NCBI RefSeq assembly: GCF_001623875.1
Contig: NZ_LWAE01000001.1
Location: forward strand, 1,116,001 to 1,180,000
Direction: 5' to 3'
DNA length: 64,000 bases
DNA from: Clostridium magnum DSM 2767
GTDB taxonomy: Bacteria; Bacillota; Clostridia; Clostridiales; Clostridiaceae
The notes beneath the pieces are model-generated. The model saw nothing but the letters and a program-made list of their open reading frames with translations. It was not told the DNA's origin and ran no database searches. The translations under genes and the position numbers were made by a program. Position 1 is the stretch's first letter. The number at the start of each line of letters is the position of its first letter. This document shows, in pieces, positions 59,401 to 64,000 of the stretch.

Positions 59401-61887
59401 ATGAAAATTTCATTTTTAGGAGGGGCTCACGAGGTTGGCGGAAGCTGTATACTCCTAAAAATTTATAATAAAAATATACTTTTAGATTCAGGAATAAGGC
59501 AGAGTGCTTCTAAAGATCCTCTGCCGGATTTTAGAACTATTCAAGAATATGGCGGTATAGATGCTATAATCATAAGTCATGCTCATTTAGATCATATTGG
59601 ATCCCTTCCTTTAATAAGCAAAGAATATCCTAATGCGAGAATATATGCAAACAATATGACAAAGGATTTAATGAAGGTACTATTATATGACAGTTTGAAA
59701 ATTATGAACAATAGAGAAGCTGAAATTCCTCTTTATGCTGAGCAGGATGTAGAAAATATGCTTAATAGGATTTTTACTATAAATTATTCTGTTGATTTTC
59801 CTATTTTTGAAGACGTAATTTTAACCTTTTATATTGCAGGTCATATAGCCGGTGCTTCCTGTGTATATATTACCACTCCAGAAGGTTCTTTATTTTATTC
59901 AGGAGATTTTTCTATATTTTCACAGAGGTCAGTGGATGGGTTAAAGGTTCCAAAGCTAAGACCAGATGCAGCAATTTTTGAAACTACCTATGGTGATAAA
60001 CTTCATTCTAATAGAGAAGTGGAAGAGGAAAGACTTATAGAGCTTGTGAGAAAATGTGAAATAAATAAAGGTAAAATGCTTATTCCTGCCTTTGCTTTAG
60101 GAAGAGCTCAAGAAATTTTATTAATTCTACAGAAGGCTATAAATAAAAAAATAATAAAGAATATAAATATATATGTAGACGGTATGATTAAGGATATTAA
60201 TAGAGTTTATAAGTTTAATCCATTATATTTAAAAAATTCTTTAGCTAAAAAGATATTAAGAGGAATAGAGCCCTTTTACCATGAAAATATAACTCCGGTT
60301 GACAAAAGAGAGCTTAGAGAAAAAATAGCTGAGGATAAAGAACCATGCATAATAGTGTCAAGTTCTGGAATGATTACAGGGGGACCAAGTCAATATTATG
60401 CTGAAAAATTTGCTTCACTAGAAAATGGATATATTGTTATAACAGGATATCAAGATGAGGAAGCACCAGGTAGAAAACTGCTTAATCTTTTAGAAAGTGA
60501 AGAGAGTGAAAGAAAGCTAGAGATAAGTGGAAAAAGTATTCCTGTAAGATGTAGAGTTGAAAAGGTTGGACTTTCTGCTCATGGCGATAAGGGAGAAATT
60601 AAGTCGCTAATAAATTTATTAAGTCCTAATAACATATTTTTAGTACATGGTGATGGAGCAGTTATAGAGTCCTTTGCCCAGGAAATATCTTCAGAGGTTG
60701 GAGGAAGAATATATGCTCCGAAATCTGGCGAAGATTATGAAATAAATATAAAAAATCCTAGAAAACAGTGGAAAAAGCAAATGCCTCAGGTTATTAAGTC
60801 AAATGAAGAGCTGAGTGAAGATAACATAGAAAAACTTTGGGGATTTGTACTGAATAACTATGAAGAAAAACTTTTTACAATAGAGGATTTAATTTACATA
60901 TGGACAGGAAATAGTAAAATAAAAGCACAGGATATAGAAAAAGTTCAAAAGCTTATAGTTCAGTCTTCTTATTTTGAAAGTGATGCTAGAAGATTATTTT
61001 TGTTTAAAGCTAAAACAAAAGAGCAGGTAGATGAGGATACAAAGGAAAGAGAACTAAAGCCTAATGAATTAAATGATTTTATTAATGAATATTTTAGTAT
61101 ATATGAATTTAAAAAGGCTAGTTTGATATATGATGAGAAAAAAGTATCTTTAAGCTTCAACTTTCCAGAGATAGTAGATAAAAGTATATTTGAAGCCATC
61201 AATGAATTTGAAAAGAAAACCTCTTGGAAGGCAGAAATAAGTGATAAAGTAAATATAAATGCAGTGGATAATCTAATAAGGGAGATTTTCTATGATGCTG
61301 ATATTAAAAAAATATCCTTTAAGCTTGAAGATAAAAAAGCTGTTGTAATACTAAATTCAAAGTTAATTATGGAAGAACGAAAGCTACAGCTATTTAAAGA
61401 AAGCACTGGAATAGATATTTTAATACAGAATCCAGGTGAAAGCGTAAGTAATGAAGCTAGCAGTATTGTGGAAGTCAGTAATGCTACTAATGTTATGGAG
61501 CAGAATCAGGCTTTAAAAGTAATAGAAGAAAGTTTTAAAGAAGAAGAATTTATGCCCTATAAAAAAGGAATAAAAAATAATGAGAAGGGAAAATACATAG
61601 AACTATCATTCATATCTCCTGCAATAGGAAGAAAATACATCGAAAAGATTAATTCTTTAGTTAAAAAAACAGGGTGGGGTATGAAAATATCCGATGCGGT
61701 AAATCAAAATGAAATAATAAGGATTGCCATAGAACTATGTAAAAAGCAGGGTATAAGCCTAAAGAAAAATCCATCCTTTAATCCATCAGCCTTGACTATA
61801 GAGTTAAAGGTGGAAAATTTAGATGAAGAAAAGATAACAGATTTAAGAAAAGAGTTTGAATATAAAACGGGATGTAGGCTTTTGTAA
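59401..61887 (+). CDS. Beta-CASP metallo-beta-lactamase nuclease-like protein
   Basis: 828 residues. The metallo-lactamase motif H60-A-H62-L-D64-H65, a further His in IAGHIAGASCVYI and SGDF; the beta-CASP part has FETTYGD, IPAFALGRAQEIL, SSSGMITGGPSQYY, and the Zn-binding KVGLSAHGDKGEI and VHGDG. About the first 450 residues are a CPSF/RNase J-type RNA nuclease. The remaining 370 residues are a Lys/Glu-rich extension with a repeated pattern (KISDKVN..., KISDAVN...), which I do not recognise. Twice the length of simple family members. Confidence 0.87.
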   Translation: MKISFLGGAHEVGGSCILLKIYNKNILLDSGIRQSASKDPLPDFRTIQEYGGIDAIIISHAHLDHIGSLPLISKEYPNARIYANNMTKDLMKVLLYDSLKIMNNREAEIPLYAEQDVENMLNRIFTINYSVDFPIFEDVILTFYIAGHIAGASCVYITTPEGSLFYSGDFSIFSQRSVDGLKVPKLRPDAAIFETTYGDKLHSNREVEEERLIELVRKCEINKGKMLIPAFALGRAQEILLILQKAINKKIIKNINIYVDGMIKDINRVYKFNPLYLKNSLAKKILRGIEPFYHENITPVDKRELREKIAEDKEPCIIVSSSGMITGGPSQYYAEKFASLENGYIVITGYQDEEAPGRKLLNLLESEESERKLEISGKSIPVRCRVEKVGLSAHGDKGEIKSLINLLSPNNIFLVHGDGAVIESFAQEISSEVGGRIYAPKSGEDYEINIKNPRKQWKKQMPQVIKSNEELSEDNIEKLWGFVLNNYEEKLFTIEDLIYIWTGNSKIKAQDIEKVQKLIVQSSYFESDARRLFLFKAKTKEQVDEDTKERELKPNELNDFINEYFSIYEFKKASLIYDEKKVSLSFNFPEIVDKSIFEAINEFEKKTSWKAEISDKVNINAVDNLIREIFYDADIKKISFKLEDKKAVVILNSKLIMEERKLQLFKESTGIDILIQNPGESVSNEASSIVEVSNATNVMEQNQALKVIEESFKEEEFMPYKKGIKNNEKGKYIELSFISPAIGRKYIEKINSLVKKTGWGMKISDAVNQNEIIRIAIELCKKQGISLKKNPSFNPSALTIELKVENLDEEKITDLRKEFEYKTGCRLL

Positions 61888-61892
61888 AGCTG

Positions 61893-61926
61893 TTGCAAGG
61901 AAATTTTCAGTTTTATTTCCTTGCAA
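61893..61926. other. Perfect hairpin without T-tract
   Basis: TTGCAAGGAAAT and ATTTCCTTGCAA are 12-bp perfect arms around a 10-base loop. No T-run follows on the plus strand, so it may protect a 3' end rather than terminate. The rest of the gap to 62127 shows nothing definite. Confidence 0.55.
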
Positions 61927-62127
61927 AAAACATAATTTAATATTGGAAATTTGAAACTGTAATAGAATAATTTCTAATAGCATCCGAAAGTATAGATAAT
62001 AGATTTGAAGATTTGTACATTAAAAATAAGTTTTAAAATATGTTAAAGTTAGCTTAAAAATAAATTTGAAAATTGAGATACGTTATTATATTATTATTTT
62101 ATGGAATTAAAACTTTAGAGGTGGATT

Positions 62128-63189
62128 ATGAAATTAGAAGTTATAAATAGACTAAAAGGTGATGAAGTATTAGGTAGAAATATATTTACAAATGATGGTA
62201 AAATATTATTAAGAGCAGGTACAAAATTAAGTAGTGGATACATTAATAAGATGAGGGAAATGGGTGTATTTTACGTTTATGTAGAAGATGAAAGATTAGA
62301 TGATGTCGAAGTAGAAGATGAAAGTATTAGTAGGTTAAAGCAGCATACAATGGAAAGTATGTCAAAAATAATGAAAAATACAGCCATCATAGCTGACAAG
62401 AAGGCTATGGGCGAATATGTAAAAACTGTAGAGGATCTTATAAGTTATATTTCAGAAAATAAGGAGATAACTAAGAGCTTATATGATATTCAAACTCATA
62501 GCAATTCTAATTATGTTCATAGTATATCAGTATGTATTATATCAGCAATAATAGGACAAGGTATGAGGATGGATTCATCAGCTATCAAAGAATTGGGGGT
62601 TGCAGCAATTCTCCATGATATTGGGAAAACTCAATTACCTAAAAAAATAATAGAGAAACAGGGAAGCTTGACTGGCGAAGAGTTAAATCAATATAAAGAA
62701 CATCCTTATTTAGGAGCTATGCTTCTTAAAAAGAATATAAGAATGTCGGACAATATAATTAAAGGAGTTCAGCAGCATCACGAAAGAGTAGATGGTAAAG
62801 GCTATCCTTATGGATTAACTGGCAAATCTATAAATAGGTTTGCTCGCGTAATTTGTGTAAGTGATGTCTATGACACAATAACCAATAGTAAGGATTATAA
62901 AAAGGCGTTTAGTCCAAATGATGCCTATGAACTAATACTAGCTGGCAGTGGAACTATATTTGATGAAGAAGTGGTGCAGAGCTTTAGAAAATCCTTCTCA
63001 GTATATCCTTTAGGCTGCTGTGTAAAGTTATCTGATAGAGTTGAAGGGTACGTAGTAAGACAAAATCAAAACTTTCCAGATAGACCTGTAATTAGAGTTA
63101 TACAAGATATTGAAACTAAAGAGGATATTGATCCTTATGAAATAGATTTAGTTAGAAGTACTAATTTAGTAATAACTAGTATAGTTTAA
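62128..63189 (+). CDS. HD-GYP domain cyclic di-GMP phosphodiesterase
   Basis: 353 residues. After an N-terminal DUF3391-like segment (KLEVINRLKGDEVLGRNIFT) comes the HD-GYP domain: H163-D164-I-G-K, EHPYLGAMLL, QQHHERVDGKGYP (HH at 217-218, GYP at 225-227) and CVSDVYDTITN. All metal-binding residues are present, so it should hydrolyse cyclic di-GMP. It has GAGGTGG before the ATG. Relevant to motility control, though not in a flagellar operon here. Confidence 0.93.
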   Translation: MKLEVINRLKGDEVLGRNIFTNDGKILLRAGTKLSSGYINKMREMGVFYVYVEDERLDDVEVEDESISRLKQHTMESMSKIMKNTAIIADKKAMGEYVKTVEDLISYISENKEITKSLYDIQTHSNSNYVHSISVCIISAIIGQGMRMDSSAIKELGVAAILHDIGKTQLPKKIIEKQGSLTGEELNQYKEHPYLGAMLLKKNIRMSDNIIKGVQQHHERVDGKGYPYGLTGKSINRFARVICVSDVYDTITNSKDYKKAFSPNDAYELILAGSGTIFDEEVVQSFRKSFSVYPLGCCVKLSDRVEGYVVRQNQNFPDRPVIRVIQDIETKEDIDPYEIDLVRSTNLVITSIV

Positions 63190-63207
63190 AATGTTAAGAG
63201 CAAGAAT

Positions 63208-63483
63208 ATCTTATAGCGGTTCAGAGCTCTAAAATTAGCCAATACACCGGGATATGATGCCAATTCTTCTGCACCATAAATGCTTTTTAATGAGTCTAAA
63301 GCTCAGAGTCGAGAAAAGCCAAGAAGCTTTGATAACTCGCTTACGCTCAGACAATCAAAGCTTCTAAGCCTTTCTCAAATCCCTTGCTAAGACTCATAAA
63401 AAAGCATTTAAATGTTCCTCAGAATTGATATCATATCCTTTCACATTGGGTGATTTTAGAAATTTAAACCGCATATAACTTTT
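63208..63483. repeat. Long imperfect palindrome, about 275 bp, between converging genes
   Basis: Left arm TTATAGCGGTT, CTAAAAT, CCAAT, GGATATGAT, CAATTCT, ATGCTTTTTAATGAGTC, GAGAAAAGCC, AAGCTTTGAT; right arm has their complements in reverse order up to AACCGCATATAA. Arms are about 115 bp each. It could act as a bidirectional terminator, or be a MITE-like element. Confidence 0.75.
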
Positions 63484-63485
63484 TC

Positions 63486-64000
63486 TTAAATTTTCAATTC
63501 CTCTCCTGGATTAGTTATAGTTACAATCTTTACAGGAAGTTTAGAGTTTTTTTCTGCAAATTCTCTAGTAATATAGGAGTTATCTCCAAAGTGCATAGGT
63601 ATTAAGGTCTTAAGTGCTATTTCCTTTATAAAGTACTCAGCACCAATACCATAAAATTCCTCTAGTCTTGGATCTACTGGGAAAAAGGCTATGTCAATAG
63701 GCTGACCTTTGATTTTATCAATTTCTGCTTTAAAGTTTTCTTCAGCAGCTTTTCTTTCCTCATCAGAATCTTCCTTCCAATGCCACCAGTTTAAATCACC
63801 AGCGTGGAAGATATTTATTCCATCAACTTTCACAAAAAATGATATTCCGATATCTGTAGAGCCATAAGCTTTTATATAAACAGTTTCAAGTTCATTGTTC
63901 ATTTCCGTAGAGGTAGGGATGTTTTGAGCATCTTCTAATTTAGTTTTAAGAAACAATTCCTCATCTTGAGAGATTTTAAAGTAGTTAGCCTTCCAACTAT
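63486..64000 (-). CDS. Metallo-beta-lactamase fold hydrolase, C-terminal part
   Basis: Minus strand; the frame stays open to the window edge (QDEELFLKTKLEDAQ), so the N-terminus lies outside. Visible: TDIGISFFVKVDGINIFHAGDLNWWHW (metal-binding Asp), PIDIAFFPVDPRL and TLIPMHFGDN (His). These match the UlaG/YtkL-like metal-dependent hydrolases. Substrate unknown. Confidence 0.85.
   Translation of the reverse strand, partial: SWKANYFKISQDEELFLKTKLEDAQNIPTSTEMNNELETVYIKAYGSTDIGISFFVKVDGINIFHAGDLNWWHWKEDSDEERKAAEENFKAEIDKIKGQPIDIAFFPVDPRLEEFYGIGAEYFIKEIALKTLIPMHFGDNSYITREFAEKNSKLPVKIVTITNPGEELKI

Noticed and set aside
1..64000. tRNA or rRNA genes
   Set aside because: No cloverleaf T-loop pattern or rRNA-like stretch was noticed when reading both strands.

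Overview
The window is AT-rich, with strong AGGAGG-type ribosome sites, dense flagellar and chemotaxis genes, DUF975 and HD-GYP proteins and IS4/IS1182 elements. All of this fits a motile Clostridium sensu stricto (cluster I) or a close relative; the species is not determinable from the window. I saw no rRNA, tRNA or CRISPR array.

Layout. 0-5.5 kb: end of cheA, then cheC, cheY, cheW, fliM, fliY (chemotaxis and motor switch). 5.6-15.4 kb: late flagellar genes flgM, flgN, flgK, flgL, fliW, csrA, flaG, fliS, fliD and a fliT-like gene, separated by many small dispersed repeats. 15.4-22.3 kb: an accessory, phage-like island with two small sigma factors (the first behind an SOS-type palindrome), DUF1659/DUF2922/YvrJ genes, an Rpn-type nuclease, a DnaD-like replication gene split by an IS4-type element, and a DnaC-like loader. 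22.3-30 kb: two flagellin genes flanking decayed genes (Uma2, AAA-ATPase) and a second, short csrA. 30-46.8 kb: flagellin glycosylation genes (Maf transferase, nonulosonate synthesis, amidotransferase/HisH/HisF trio), partly duplicated and decaying. 46.8-55 kb: a degraded accessory zone with yjfB copies, HicBA, an IS1182-type insertion in a SNF2 helicase gene and an MNT/HEPN pair. 55-64 kb: DUF975, an intact SNF2 helicase, a beta-CASP nuclease-like protein, HD-GYP and a metallo-hydrolase.

Regulation. A recurrent sigma-D (FliA) signature, TAAA-N16-[A/C/T]CGATAA or CGAATAA, precedes flgM, flagellin 1 (three copies), csrA2 (two copies), the small gene before maf, and the pseB-like gene; a weaker one precedes fliS. 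Both flagellin leaders carry a hairpin with AAGGA in its loop exactly 11 nt before a GGA-containing Shine-Dalgarno, the layout expected of a CsrA-repressed flagellin mRNA.

Main discovery candidate. The second csrA gene (27547-27717) encodes a 56-residue CsrA that keeps R6 and R44 but lacks the C-terminal extension expected for FliW binding. It is flanked on both sides by RNA elements of the same design: a 4-bp hairpin with an AGGA loop, then a long terminator stem whose tip is another AGGA hairpin (CAGGACG, CAGGAGG, CAGGAGG and CAGGATG motifs), then a T-tract. The upstream one follows tandem sigma-D promoters and could yield a CsrB-like sponge RNA of about 95 nt. A Clostridium CsrA system controlled by RNA as well as by FliW would be new to my knowledge. 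Next to it lies a flagellin with 15 cysteines in its variable domain, which is very unusual for an exported filament protein.
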